A stretch of 64,000 bases of DNA. It comes from Phytophthora colocasiae. Taxonomy: Eukaryota; Oomycota; Peronosporomycetes; Peronosporales; Peronosporaceae. Under the pieces are notes generated by a model that worked only from the letters and a program-made list of their open reading frames with translations, was not told where the DNA came from and made no database searches. The position numbers and the translations under genes are program-made. Shown one piece after another: positions 20,423-31,868 of the stretch; position 1 is the stretch's first letter; every line of letters starts with the position of its first letter. Where the stretch lies: NCBI GenBank assembly GCA_018806915.1, contig JAGKQI010000040.1:62001-126000 (forward strand). Direction: 5' to 3'.

Positions 20423-21643
20423 TCAAACGCTCTTCTCGATAAACAGCATACCGCAAAGAAATCCCGACGGTGACACTCCGGCTACCAACTCGGTGACTGC
20501 TTCGTCTTGCCACACATCGGGCGATGGTGAAGGCTCCGGCTCGTCAACTTCATAACGGATTCTCGCAACACGAGGAAACGCATTCGTCATGGCCTGTTTG
20601 ATCTTGGAGAAGTGTTGGCATTGCTTTCTGATGTCTGAAGTCAACGCCGCGACGAGCTGTGAGGCATCTCGATATCCGAGGGTATTAATCTTGAGATGGT
20701 CCAACGTCGTCCAGTAGGAGCAAATATGGCGGATTATAATGTCGCCATGGCGACGCGCGACGTTGGAAGTGAAGTAGCCGCAGTATGGGATCATTTCATC
20801 TCGCATCTCGTAGGTGCGCTTGTCGATCTCCATCTGATGCATGCCCTTCTCTTTCCACCCTGGCAGTTCGGCCTTCACTGCTTCTCGCCATTCGCTCACC
20901 ATTTGAGCCACTTTAGTCTGGTACTTCTCCACCTCATCAGCGTATAACTGACAAACTGCACAGTTTACTTTGCCCGTATGTGGATCCACGCGCATATTTT
21001 CCCAATGGAGGCCAAATAGTGATGTTAATTTACCATTTTGAGCCCCCAAAGCCCCGCTGATTTTGCGTGCGACGTCCTGTTCAGTAGCTTCTTGTTCAAC
21101 CTCCTTCCTCTCTCTCCTCTCGGGTGGATGCAACCGGACAATCACTGGTCGAGCAGTATACACTGTAGCAGCGTACTTAAAATAGATGTAGCTCTGAGGG
21201 AGCAGCTTGGTGACCATAAAGTCAATGATGGAGAGCAGCGGGACGTGCTGCCACTGCGGAGTGTCGCGCACCGTGTCCTTCCAGTACGTGAGCTCTTTCC
21301 CAGCAGCCGTACGGACGTGGCAATCCTCCCAAATGTCAATAGCCGCTGCAGCATCGTCCTCCTCGTCCCAGTCGCTGTCCACCAGCCGATCATCCATTTT
21401 CCACGCTGGTGTGAGGTGCCACCAGTCGGCAGCGCATTTCTGATGGAAGTGTTGGGCGTACCGGGTCTTTTCCAGCGCTGTGGACGTCAGCACACGGTCA
21501 TACCGCAGCCATCGACTCGTATTTAGGAGGTTAATGGCTTCACGAAGGTCTAAGAACTCCATCAGCAACGCACAGGGCAAGCGGAAGAAGACGTCGTCCG
21601 AGGAGCTACACCGCCCTCGCCTCATTATTGACGATCGATACAA
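20423..21643 (-). CDS. Uncharacterised protein with F-box-like N-terminus
   Basis: Uninterrupted frame of 406 aa (the second Met at 21625 is an equally good start). Residues about 15-50, FFRLPCALLMEFLDLREAINLLNTSRWLR, resemble an F-box (LP..LL.EIL.fL....l..l..vsr.wr) by spacing, not by a firm match. The middle is acidic, then comes CAVCQLYADEVEKY and a helical segment rich in Trp, Lys and Glu. No signal peptide or membrane segment. I do not recognise the family. If the F-box is real the protein would be a substrate adaptor of an SCF ubiquitin ligase. Confidence 0.6.
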   Translation of the reverse strand: MYRSSIMRRGRCSSSDDVFFRLPCALLMEFLDLREAINLLNTSRWLRYDRVLTSTALEKTRYAQHFHQKCAADWWHLTPAWKMDDRLVDSDWDEEDDAAAAIDIWEDCHVRTAAGKELTYWKDTVRDTPQWQHVPLLSIIDFMVTKLLPQSYIYFKYAATVYTARPVIVRLHPPERRERKEVEQEATEQDVARKISGALGAQNGKLTSLFGLHWENMRVDPHTGKVNCAVCQLYADEVEKYQTKVAQMVSEWREAVKAELPGWKEKGMHQMEIDKRTYEMRDEMIPYCGYFTSNVARRHGDIIIRHICSYWTTLDHLKINTLGYRDASQLVAALTSDIRKQCQHFSKIKQAMTNAFPRVARIRYEVDEPEPSPSPDVWQDEAVTELVAGVSPSGFLCGMLFIEKSV

Positions 21644-21734
21644 AAGTGCCGCATGGTAGAGGGAAAGGGCAAGTATATTTTAACCAATGACGTGGATGGT
21701 ACATTGTACCACTGAAAAGGCAACTTCATGACCA

Positions 21735-23495
21735 TCACTCCTCACGACTGATGGCATTAGCGATCATGGGGTCTTTCGGGCACGTCTTGTCGGCGGCAAC
21801 TCCGACAAACACAGGGAAGCGAGGGATGTTGGCGTTCGTGAGCTCCTGACACTTGTACACGATGATATTGCCGATAGCTGGAGGGTTTTCTCGTTGCTCG
21901 TCCGACAATCCACTGGCCACTTTGAACATCTTGCCACTGGCCATTCGGCAACGTAAAGCACCTACCATACCAACGTATTTACCCTTACCGTCTTCATACG
22001 CGAGAACTTCCGCTTCACCGTCGTGGAAGCTCTTGATCTTCAGTAGCGATGACGACCGACCTTGAGCGTATTTGCTCCCCGGCTCACGGATCATGAGCCC
22101 TTCCCCACCGAGCTTCTCAACTTCATCGAACACCTCATCCAGGTGCGCGAGTGACTTACATTTGGTGTGCTCCACCCACTCAATGTACTTGGATGAAGTT
22201 TTAGCCACGACTTTCTTGGCTTGTGTCATGCGCTCCTCGAATTTCTTCGTCTGTAGACTTGGAGCGTCGAAGACCTTGTACACCAACTTTTTCCATTCCT
22301 TTGAGCCCTGCGTCTTGGCGATACCAACAGTGAACTGGAAAGCGCCTCGGCCTCCGAAGAGTTCACCATCCAGATCTACATCTTCAGGAAAACCTGCAGT
22401 GAACCAGCTCGGCGCAGGGTACTCATTGCCCAAACGTGACAGGAAGATTTTCTTGGACGAGTCCCAGAACGCGCGTACACCGTCCAGTTTCTCACTGATC
22501 CACCAGCCAACTGGATCATCCTTTTCACGCTCCCATTTCTTTGCAAGAAGCACTTTCGGGGCTGTAGTCTTCATAACTGCCCTGGATGATCCAGTTCCAC
22601 GAGGAACAGTAGCGGAGCCACGAGCTCGCACAGTCTCGAACTCCTCGCCTAGGAGTTCCTTCAGATGCTTGCACGTCCGTGACGTCGGAGGGTGGCGCTG
22701 GTTCCTCCAAGCTGGACAACTGCATGAGTAGGACATACCGATTCGCTTCACGATGTACGTTGAGCCTGAAGCGCTCTTGACGTCGTGAAAAGTCCCATCC
22801 ACAAGAAGAACTGCCGGTTTGACCCCATTCACAGCTCCAGTCTCCTCATCGTACGTAGTCTCACCGTCACTGTCTTCATTAGAAGCTTCTTTCTCCTGAG
22901 TAGCAGCTCGCTTTTTGCTCGGTCTAGCGGTTGAACGTGTTTCGTCTGTTTTCACTGGCATAGCAGCTAATTTTTCCTCCCATTGGTCTTCCGTCAACAC
23001 TGTCACTCCCAACTTCTCTGCCTCCTTCAGCTTTTGTCCAGCTCTGCTGCCACACACTAAGTAAGTGGTAGCCTTGGTCATTTTGGGCTGAACTCGGAAT
23101 CCCTTTGCTTCAGCCTCAGCTGCGGCCTCCTTCCTGCTCTGCTTTGTCAATGCTCCAGTGAATACAACAACAGCAAACTGCTCGCTCTCCGAAGGTTGGG
23201 CAGCTTCTACCTTCCTCTTCTTATTCTTCAAAGGAGTTTGACCTGGTATTTGACTATTATCATCGGTTGTAGCGTTTGCAGTAGTCAGTTTCTCTCTCCA
23301 CTCCTGCTCCGTCAACGTCTCAACCCCCAACTTCTGCGCTTCTTCCATCTTCTTAGCGCCCACTTTGGCCCCGCAAACCAGGAAAGTCGACGTCTTCGTC
23401 AGACGCGCACCTACAATGTAGCCATGTTGCTCCGCTTCGGCTGTCGCTTCCTTCCTCGGCTGTGACAACGTTCCAGTGAATACAACAATACTCAT
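21735..23495 (-). CDS. ATP-dependent DNA ligase with two BRCT domains and a SWIM zinc finger
   Basis: Intron-free, 586 aa from the Met at 23495 (MSIVVFTG starts the first BRCT directly; the frame opens nine residues earlier). Order: BRCT 1 (about 1-72), Lys-rich linker, BRCT 2 (about 106-178), acidic linker, SWIM zinc finger (about 242-282; CSCPAW..TCKHL gives CxC...CxH), then the nucleotidyltransferase with EKLDGVR as motif I (adenylated Lys about 337), DVDLDGELFGGRG, GGEGLMIREP, LLKIKSFHDGEAEV, and an OB-like end. It seals nicks after forming an enzyme-AMP intermediate. The catalytic part resembles the small ligases of bacteria and large DNA viruses rather than nuclear ligase I or IV. It is divergent from the GTPase-SH2 gene, with 143 bp between start codons. 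Confidence 0.85.
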   Translation of the reverse strand: MSIVVFTGTLSQPRKEATAEAEQHGYIVGARLTKTSTFLVCGAKVGAKKMEEAQKLGVETLTEQEWREKLTTANATTDDNSQIPGQTPLKNKKRKVEAAQPSESEQFAVVVFTGALTKQSRKEAAAEAEAKGFRVQPKMTKATTYLVCGSRAGQKLKEAEKLGVTVLTEDQWEEKLAAMPVKTDETRSTARPSKKRAATQEKEASNEDSDGETTYDEETGAVNGVKPAVLLVDGTFHDVKSASGSTYIVKRIGMSYSCSCPAWRNQRHPPTSRTCKHLKELLGEEFETVRARGSATVPRGTGSSRAVMKTTAPKVLLAKKWEREKDDPVGWWISEKLDGVRAFWDSSKKIFLSRLGNEYPAPSWFTAGFPEDVDLDGELFGGRGAFQFTVGIAKTQGSKEWKKLVYKVFDAPSLQTKKFEERMTQAKKVVAKTSSKYIEWVEHTKCKSLAHLDEVFDEVEKLGGEGLMIREPGSKYAQGRSSSLLKIKSFHDGEAEVLAYEDGKGKYVGMVGALRCRMASGKMFKVASGLSDEQRENPPAIGNIIVYKCQELTNANIPRFPVFVGVAADKTCPKDPMIANAISREE

Positions 23496-23638
23496 GACAA
23501 AAGCAAATTGGCAAGTGACCATGGGGTCGTTACATCACTTCAAGATCAGACCATCACTCGTCAAAATATAGACCAACACTCAAGTGTTTTTAACTTAAAA
23601 ACAGTTAAAACATCTAGTAACGATCCTAATCAGTCGAG

Positions 23639-26138
23639 ATGGAAGCTGCTCGATCTGCGGAGGCTGCGGACAGCGCCACGTCCAAATGGATGAAGATGAT
23701 ATCGTCTACGTTCCTTGGGGAAGGCGCCAGCTCCTCCCTCTTCACTCGACGTCCATCTGGGAGCTCAGGAGGAGGCTCTGCAGGCGTCTCACAGGAATCT
23801 CTGGGTCGCTGGGCCAAGTTACGCGCCGAAAACGGGCTGGATCCGACGCCAGAACTCAAGATCGCGCTTGTCGGGGGCTCTGCAGTGGTAAAACGAATAG
23901 TTGTGCGGTTAAAATCGTCTTTTAACTCCGTTTTAACATTCTCCAGGGCAAGACCAGCATCGTCAGGCGCTGGTTGCAACGCTCCTACCCAGCGACCTAT
24001 TCGCCTACTATTGGGGTAGATGTCAGCACTATGACGTACAAACATCGCGGCCAGGAGTTGCTATTGCACTTGTGGGACGTCTCTAGCGCTGAGGTGGACG
24101 CCAGCGCGTCATCGCTGCACTCTTTACTGTGCGAGGACCTGGACGGCATCTTCTTCGTGTTCAACGTCCATCGCGTGAGCTCCATCGCGGCCATCGACAA
24201 ATGGCGCCACTGTCTGTCCAAGTACATTTCACCCAAGGAAGTTCCGTGTTTCCTGCTCTCGCACAAGGCGGATTTATTGCAGAAGCGCGTCATGACGAGT
24301 GATGACATTGCAGCTTACGCAAGAGTGAGAGGCAATTGTTCTTCTACATGTAGTGGTTCGTGTGGTAGTGAAGACAAACTAACTGCTGCTTTGACTGTAG
24401 GCGGCAGGGTACAAGGGCTGGATGTGGACAGTGGGGAAGTCGAATTTCGGGGAGAATGAGAAGAACCCGGCAGTACGCGAGGCTCTGGAGCGCATGGTGG
24501 AGTTCATATGCAGAGATCGGATTGCGACAGAACATATTCGTCTTGCCCGGTTAGCAAGACCTTTGGTAAGCTGTTGATTTTGCTATTCGGATTGATGTGC
24601 ACTAGTATGGAAACTGACAATATCTCTGCAGGGTATACTCGAGACCTCTGGTAATCCCGCACCACTTGAGGTTATCCAGACTGATGATGCCTTACATCAC
24701 TTCTCGACTTCTCTGTTGCGGATACCGACAAAAGCCATTACGACATTGCCTCGTGATGAAAATCTGATACCAATTAATGAGAAGCCTAACTCTGACGAGA
24801 GAGAGGAGAAGAAAAAACCTGATGCAGATGATGCAGCTGCGCTACGTGATGAAAAGCGAGCGCCCACGTACGGTGGAAACTGGATTTTGGGCAATGACAA
24901 AGGTGTCTATCTGCGTGCAACAACAAACAGCAGTATGCTAGGCAACGACGAGACGGACGATGACTCGGAGTCCGTGGAGGAGTTCCAGTTCCCATTCTCT
25001 GGTGCACGACAGCTTCATGAAGAAGAGGATGCGGCCGCTGCTGCTGAAGCTCGTAGACGTGAGAAGGAGGAGGAGGACCTGGAGCGACGCAGAGAAGCAG
25101 AGAAGGCAGAGCGAGATCGACGCAATGATCAGGAGGCGTGGCACTTTTTCGCTGGCAGCATCAGTCGTGCGCAGGCTGAAGGACTCCTTGAGTACGTACT
25201 GGTGTGACTAGACTCACAGCTCCATCTCTTAACTCTTTCACTGTTGTTTTTGTCTGTAGAAATCGGGAGCCAGGTACCTTCTTACTCCGCCGAAAGGATG
25301 CTCAGACATTGATTTTATCGTACATGGGGCCTGATCACGTGCATCATGTGCTTATTGAATTCTCTAACCAGAGGTACCACATCGGCTCGTCCAAGGTACA
25401 GTTGCTTTGCTTTCATACTGATATTCCTATCCGCTCACTACTATCTATCGATACTGTCAGGCATCGCTGGCAACGTCATTTACAACGCTTTGGAAATGTC
25501 TGCGAAGTGTGCGACGCTATGCGTACCGAGGTCTGGTCTTCAGTCGAAACGTGGACTTCAGCGTAGTAAACAAGCAGGAGCTGGTCGTCGAAGATGAAAG
25601 CAACCCGTCAGGTAGCGCCACTGATGCCACGACACCAACGGCTGCTCCGACAACTCCAAGTATCTGGCGCACACGGACACGAAGCGGATCCAGCAGCTCG
25701 TTGGGCGACCGCAGCAGTACCAACAACAGTCGTCACGCTTCTCCTACTGCAGCTCCTCGAAAGGCCCGTCACACTCCAGGCCTTCAAGCCAACCAGGAAC
25801 AAGTGAAGATCCCGCCACAGACCCGCATCGACGAGCTAAGTGGGGAATTCTACGATCTCTTGGCTGAGCGATTGTCGTTTTTAGCAGTGCAGCAGAAGGG
25901 TGAAGCACCTGATGAAGATATTGCTCCTCTGCTGGAAATGGTAAGTGGATGACGAGAATTGAATGAACAACACATTAACTTCTTTTCTGTTCTGTAGGTG
26001 GCGCAGGAGAAGAGTGAACAGCGTCAAGTACGTGGAAACAATGCAGAGACCCAATGGCGACAACTAGTGAAGAACATGGAGGCTTGGAATCGGATCGTCA
26101 TGAACTTGGAGCTCAGTACGTTAAAAGTCGTTGCGTAA
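23639..26138 (+). CDS. Ras/Rab-like GTPase fused to an SH2 domain
   Basis: Seven exons: 23639-23887, 23947-24324, 24401-24565, 24632-25191, 25260-25395, 25461-25940, 25998-26138, with all phases in agreement, giving 702 aa. Residues about 72-250 are a small GTPase: P-loop GGSAVGKTS (split by intron one), switch I TIGVDV, G4-like SHKADL. The DxxG motif is replaced by WDVSS, so normal hydrolysis is doubtful. After an acidic linker and a charged coiled coil (EEEDLERRREAEKAERDRR), an SH2 domain spans about 434-530: WHFFAGSISRAQAEGLL, GTFLLRR (the phosphotyrosine-binding Arg), HVHHVLIEF. A Ser/Thr-rich region and a helical tail follow. A membrane GTPase reading phosphotyrosine is inferred. Confidence 0.85.
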
Positions 26139-26233
26139 CAGTCGGACTATGAATGTAGCCATATGTGGGCTGAAGTTCTATTTTTAGCTGCTCATCCACG
26201 TTTCTGCACCATTTACTTGCGTTCACTATCGAC

Positions 26234-26241
26234 TTCACTTC
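26234..26241 (+). promoter_or_regulatory. Oomycete-type initiator before the permease
   Basis: TTCACTTC matches YTCANTYY and lies 21 nt before the ATG at 26263. Pattern match only. Confidence 0.4.
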
Positions 26242-26262
26242 CGACTGCCACAACTGACAAAA

Positions 26263-28252
26263 ATGACGGAAGACGCGCCGCTGCTGGTCGAAAGCTCCTG
26301 TGGCCGCCGCTCTCCTTCCCCTCGCTGTACGACGGATGAAGCTACACTGGAGCTGGAGATTGGGCAACTGCAGAGCCAATTGAATGGGCACGAGGGAGGC
26401 AAGAGACCCATTTCTATCAAGACACCACAGCAGAACCACAAAAGACCTAAAGCAATTAGGACTGAGAATGGAGGAGGGTCCTCTACAGTTTCCCATACTA
26501 GGAGTGTTAAACTGACAGAGAAGATATCGGTAGTTGCAGTGGTAGTACACTTACTAAAGGGGAACATTGGTCCAGGAGCGATGTCTCTCCCCAATGGATT
26601 CTCTAAGACTGGTATTTATGCAGGTCCAGTGCTGTTTGTAGTTGTGGTGAGTAGAAATGCATGTAGTTATCATAGAAACTTATAGGCGGAGTGCTGATAC
26701 ATTCCTTAATTGTAGGCACTGGTGTCGGTGTACAATATGGACTTGTTGCTGCGTTGCAAACACATTGTGAGTCCTAATGCTCCCATGTCCTTTGGAGACG
26801 TGGGGAGGGAGATATTAGGACCGAAAGGGAAGCTGTTGATCGACGTCTTCCTAGTGGGAACACAGTTGGGAATCTGTTGTGTGTATTTCACTTTCGTAGC
26901 TACAAACATCCATGTGGTTCTCCCTGAGAGGTGAGGACTATCTTACTGATATTTTACCTTTTCAATTGCTCACTTTACCTCTTGCTTTCAGCCTACAGGA
27001 CGCTATCAATGAGCGGCAACTGATCTTCGCTATCTTCCCTATTCTATTGATGCTCTCCTGGGTGCGCACATTACGTCGCATCACGCCGTTCTCGGGTCTT
27101 GGTGCGTCACCAACTCGAATATGAAGTAACTTATATCCACTGACTCTACCAATGACCAGCCAACTGCGCGGTGCTGTCCGGTATTGCTATCGTCTTTTAC
27201 TACTCCATTGGGAAACACCCTAGAGTGCCTCGAGAAGCTCCTGTGCTGGTAGATTGGAGTCAACTTCCAGAGTTTTACGGTACGGCAGTCTACTCGTTCG
27301 AAGGGATTGGTCTGGTGCTGCCTATTCAGAACGCAATGGCCGAACCCGACCGATTCCCCCGTGTGCTGGCCATGTGTATGTTGTCGATCCTCGTACTCTT
27401 CCTGTTCATTGGGGAAGTACCTACTATTGCCTTTGGTAGAATCAACAACGGGAGTATGACAGCAGTTCTACACGACTACTGCGAGGGGTGGCTCGTTACG
27501 ATGGTACGGGAACAGCTTTTGACAACTCCTGCACTTGGCTTGGTTCTAACTGGTTCTTGTAGGCAAATGTAGCGCTGGCATTCGCTTGCACGCTCTCATT
27601 TCCGATCCAATTCTACCCAGCCATTGACGTTTTAGAGCGAATGCTACGCCACAAGTCCGTAATGAGGCCAGCACCTCCGTCTGAGCCTGTACAAGTCGCT
27701 CTAGAGGCACGGCGACGTCGCAAAGCTCGCAAGAAACAGCAGTACCGCTCACTGCATGGACTCGAAGGTGGCTTGGACTATCATGACGATCACGACGTAC
27801 TGCTATCGAGCAGTAGCAACAACAGTCGCCCACCTTCGCTGTTCTCATTGCAGACGATGCGTCATTCCTTCTCTCCGATGGCCTCCCCAGCTGCAGTAGT
27901 AGCAGCTGCCAGCGCTTCGTCCTCACGATCTACGGGTCGTCTCGAGAGGCTGGTGTGCAACTTGTCCCCGTACGAATGCAACCGCACGCTGTTCCGATCC
28001 ATGCTGTGCACAGGTCTCATGGCTATAGCAGTCTGCGTCCCAGACGTGGGGCTTCTCATCAGTCTCTTTGGATCCGTGGGCTCCAGTATGTTGGCCATCG
28101 TGTTGCCTCCCATTCTGTACCTGGTGGCAACTGGTTCCTCTTTATCATTGCCTTCTCGCGTTTTTCATTGGGGGATCATCGTCTTCGGCGTCGTTGGGAT
28201 GCTTGCTGGCACTGTTCAGGCCATGCGTCAGGTCATCGCCTCTTTCAACTGA
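26263..28252 (+). CDS. AAAP family amino-acid permease, five exons
   Basis: Exons 26263-26646, 26716-26930, 26992-27101, 27160-27503, 27563-28252 give 580 aa with all phases consistent. A cytosolic N-terminus of about 90 residues is followed by VHLLKGNIGPGAMSLPNGF, the family's first membrane helix motif (GxGxLxLP). Further helices include YFTFVATNIHVVLP and YGTAVYSFEGIGLVLPIQN, the latter typical of the SLC36/VAAT branch. A Ser-rich, His/Asp-containing loop of about 100 residues interrupts the helices before NLSPYECNRTLFRSMLC. About eleven helices are expected, transporting neutral amino acids with protons. It starts 125 bp after the GTPase-SH2 stop and converges with the TM9 gene. Confidence 0.88.
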
Positions 28253-28457
28253 CTCAGTTTAGACTACAAAGCAATGGCAATGAAGAATACAACCTTGTAC
28301 AACGCCATTGTCGTCCTGCCCTCTAGCGGTGCTCCCTGTTTTTATTGAGATCTCTCCCGGTTTAAGCCAAAAGACACATGCACATGGACCTACCAGCTCT
28401 TTAATCCTCCTTCGCTCGTTTCTGGTTGGCTGCAGGGCAGCACGCCTGGCACTCGCT

Positions 28458-30405
28458 TCACTCACACTTGATGTTGCGATAGATGCGTTTTGTGAACACA
28501 CTGCTGCCAAGGTATCCGACAGTGCCACACATAATGAAGAACGCGAAGCAAAACAGCCCCCTGGAAAGTCACAAATACAGTTTGGTTAGTATCTCCGTAT
28601 CCTCGTTCAAGCTCAACAACGAGTCACGTACATGTAGCCAAAGTAGAAACATGTCTGCAAGAAGCCCGACATGTTTGTCTTGAAGAAATAGAAATAGATG
28701 GCGTAGACGAAGACGTAGAGCGCAGTGCTGCCTGCAGCGGCGAACGACGTCCAATGCCACCGGTAATTCTCAGCGTTCAGCAGGAAGTACGTGCACACGA
28801 TAGTCACGCACAGCGTCACGATCGTCAGAATGATGAACACCAGCAGCATGAAGCCGTAGACGTAGTAGAACTTGTAGTTCCAGAACGACGCGAAGATGAA
28901 GTACATCTCGATGAAGATCGATCCAAACGGCAGCACACCAGTGAGGGCAATCAGCACCGGCGGGCGCAGATACCAGCGCGCCTCAGGCACTTCACGCGGG
29001 AATTTGTTCACACGGCACGGGAAACCTGCCTTCGCGGCTCCGTGGCGGCCCAGGATCGTACCCAACACAGCCAGCGGGCATGAGACGAAGAACCAGACGA
29101 GCACCACCTGCACAATGGTCACAAACGGGATGGCGTACGTCGTGCCGTAGAATACAGCCAACGCGTTGATGAAAAACACCGACACGAACGTGACTGTGGG
29201 GAGTAATGCTGACGACAAGCACATAGCTCGGATCCAGTCCTTCGACACACGTGGGTAGAAGAACTGGTGGTAGAACGCACCACTCGCGTAGCCATTAGCC
29301 AGCGACGAGAACGCGTAGACAGTGAGGCCTACAGACACGATACCTCCCGGCTCGATGTAGAGCGACGAGCCAATGGCGATGAGCATCAGACACACCGACA
29401 GCACCAGCAGCTGAGCACCAGTACCGACCAGCGCCGTGAAAAGCAACAGATAAGGCGGAGCACGGAAGACGTCGCCATGCAGGAGTTTCCAGCCCGAATT
29501 GGCGTCGTCCTTGAGCAAAGACGACTTTCCGTCCATCATGAGCTCCTCGGCGTCGTCCTCAGCAAAGCGTGCGTAGTCGTTCTTGAGCGTTCGCAATAGA
29601 ATCAACGCCACCAGACCGCAGAGGAAGATAACCATCATGAATGAGTTGAAGATGGAAAACCAGTGGATCTGATGCTCGAAGAACTCGTCCTCCAAGTAGC
29701 GGTCGAAGCGGTCCTCGAACGGGATGGACGTCTCGGACCACACCACTTCGTATGTGAACTCTACCTTTTTGTTAGAAGCGATGGGCGTCAGTACATCCGA
29801 GTACGTCAAGTTGACGTGGATGATATGAGGACCGTTGTACGAGATACTGTACTTCTTGTGCGTGTACAGCACTCGAGTGCCCACTGGGAACTGCTTGAGG
29901 TACTCAATGTCGTCTGTGGGCTTCATCACTTTACCTACGAGACCCCACACAGGGAGATCGTCCACACTCATTTGGTACCAATAGTGTTCGTCCACAGCTG
30001 CTCCGAACTGCAGAGCATCGGCATCAGTTAGTGTTTGTTCACACAGTTTCGTCTTTGGGGAATTAACACCAAATTGGATCTGCTGGCCGGAATTGAAGAG
30101 CTCATTCCCTTCCAAGATCTCTCCAATGCCCAGCGCATGAGCTTCAGGCTCTTCCGCCCCTGCTGCTCGACAGAATGGCAGTGTATTGTACGTGTAGGTC
30201 TCTTGGGGATTGTTGAATGGACCGATCTTATTCACCCATACGATAACTTCTTCACTTGGAGCATACTATATGACAGAGATATGAGAATCATATAACCACT
30301 TAATAATATAGTTCTGATACGAACCACGTGCGTCTCGACGTCACCAAAGGCCAATGGAACCAGCGCCGCGGCTGCCAGCGCCACGAAGCACGTCCACTGG
30401 ACCAT
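28458..30405 (-). CDS. TM9 superfamily protein (nonaspanin, EMP70)
   Basis: Exons (minus): 30405-30325, 30265-28632, 28560-28458; 605 aa with frames matching at both junctions. The first exon is a 27-residue signal peptide start (MVQWTCFVALAAAALVPLAFG). Exon two then reads VIVWVNKIGPFNNPQETY and LPFC, the conserved luminal domain, followed by nine membrane helices with FFVSCPLAVLGTILGR and GVLPFGSIFIEMYFI. The end, RIYRNIKCE, corresponds to the KxD/E COPI-binding tail of the family, which keeps these proteins in Golgi and endosomes. Roles in cargo sorting and cell adhesion are known for the family. Intron two lies between the last two helices. Confidence 0.93.
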
Positions 30406-30958
30406 TAAGTAGATGCGGAGGGTGCAGGACGGCGAAGAAGAGAGCGAAAGAGACTCGAGAGACTGACGGCGCGTTTTCTCCACGCGTAACGCGACGGAAT
30501 GAACGTGGAAGTCACTATAATTCTGATTTCAGTTTAGTGACAAACTAACGATGGTATTGCAATACAACGAGCTGTAATATTGCTCAATAATATTGCAGCG
30601 AGCTGATTGGCCCTGTGAATCTCACCGTAATATTTCAATACTGCGCGGTGAACCCTGCTCCCAAATGTCACGAAGCGTGTTTTTTAATGTTATTTTCTGG
30701 CCGTGCATGCCGTAGTACGGCAGCCGTACACGCGGGTCCTAGCGTAAAAATGTTTTCCTGGCGCTGTGTCAAGCGGTCTTACACGTGTGTGCCAAGTGTC
30801 ACGGCTGGATTCGATCGGGGTGGCGCGTAGTCAACCGGAGCGAAACTCACCAAGTATCACTCGACCCGGGTGAGTTTTCACCTGCTGATATAGGGAGACG
30901 AGCAAGCGTTACGACACATAAGTGGTAGTTGTATTAACGCATTAATATGTAGGGGGCA
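30406..30958. other. Intergenic, upstream of the TM9 gene
   Basis: Contains repeated AATATT words (30540-30640) and no supported gene. Confidence 0.4.
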
Positions 30959-31519
30959 ATGAAACTTAGATGCCCTGCCAAGGTTCCTCGCGGCAAAGAG
31001 GTTGAGCTATGCCTGGCGAACTGGAACATTGACCGAAGTTATGAACGGACTGTATGCTGGCACAACGGAGCAGATGCAGCTGAATGCACCAATTCAATTC
31101 TGGAAACTCGTGATGATGGAGCACTGCGTGACGCGCTGTTGCTGTTACAACAGATCACACAGACAACGGGCGTAGGTCCGTTGTTAGTACCGTACTACCG
31201 ACAGATACTACCGATATTAAACCTGTTCAAGAGCAAACGACGAAATCTTGGAGACGAGATCGACTTTCGACAACAACGTTCACAAGATCTGGGTCGAGTC
31301 AACATGTCAGTGTGTTATCTCTACTGCCAGGCCACACCAGATGCGGTAGATGTGTTTGTGGAGTTGCCAGGCAGTTCGAAACTTCGTAGACGACAGGAGA
31401 CGATCAATGCAGCAGGAGACTACATCCTTGCTGCGATCCACGGTCGCGAGCGCCAACGGATGAAAACAATAGCCACATTGATCGAGAAGTCCAAGACGGA
31501 GCGCGAGAGTCTCACGTAA
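30959..31519 (+). pseudogene. PACRG-like remnant
   Basis: Open frame of 186 aa ending at a good GTAAGT donor. Its middle, LLVPYYRQILPILNLFK followed by GDEIDFRQQRSQDLG, closely fits the C-terminal half of PACRG, a protein of the inner junction of ciliary doublet microtubules. The sequence on either side does not: upstream the frame reads unlike PACRG, and downstream the expected INIKYxxPTYES end is missing. A following exon cannot be joined in a frame that continues the family. I read this as a decayed or partial copy; a genuine gene with unusual flanks is possible. Confidence 0.5.
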
Positions 31520-31868
31520 GTCAATAACTTGATCGACAATATTCATCTCACCAGCATACTAACTTGTTACTGAACTGCAGAGCTTGTCATTGCTCGAAGG
31601 TTGTTCGAGGATTGGAAAAAGTCGTACGCGCAGCAGATATCCATGTCGATCTTAAATCTGTGATCATTGTACGTGATTCCTCGGGACCCGTGCCCTGGCT
31701 GCCAAGAAGCGATGCGTCGCCCCAAGTTGGTGGCAGTGTCTGATGCTGAGAGTCGAAGGCGTGGGTCTGAAGGTGCGTTTCCTGTCGGTATGAAAGGCTT
31801 CTCAGTAGTTGACACTCATGTCTCCTTTTCATGGCTAGCCCCAAGTGAATCGCTCCGTGGTGACAAGC
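31520..31868. other. Short gap, possible decayed exon
   Basis: After the GTAAGT donor an acceptor at 31580 opens a short helical reading (LVIARRLFEDWKKSYAQQ) that stops at 31672. Its phase does not match the upstream frame. Confidence 0.3.

Noticed and set aside
22072..22731. 219-aa plus-strand frame opposite the DNA ligase
   Set aside because: Antisense shadow of a clearly coding gene.
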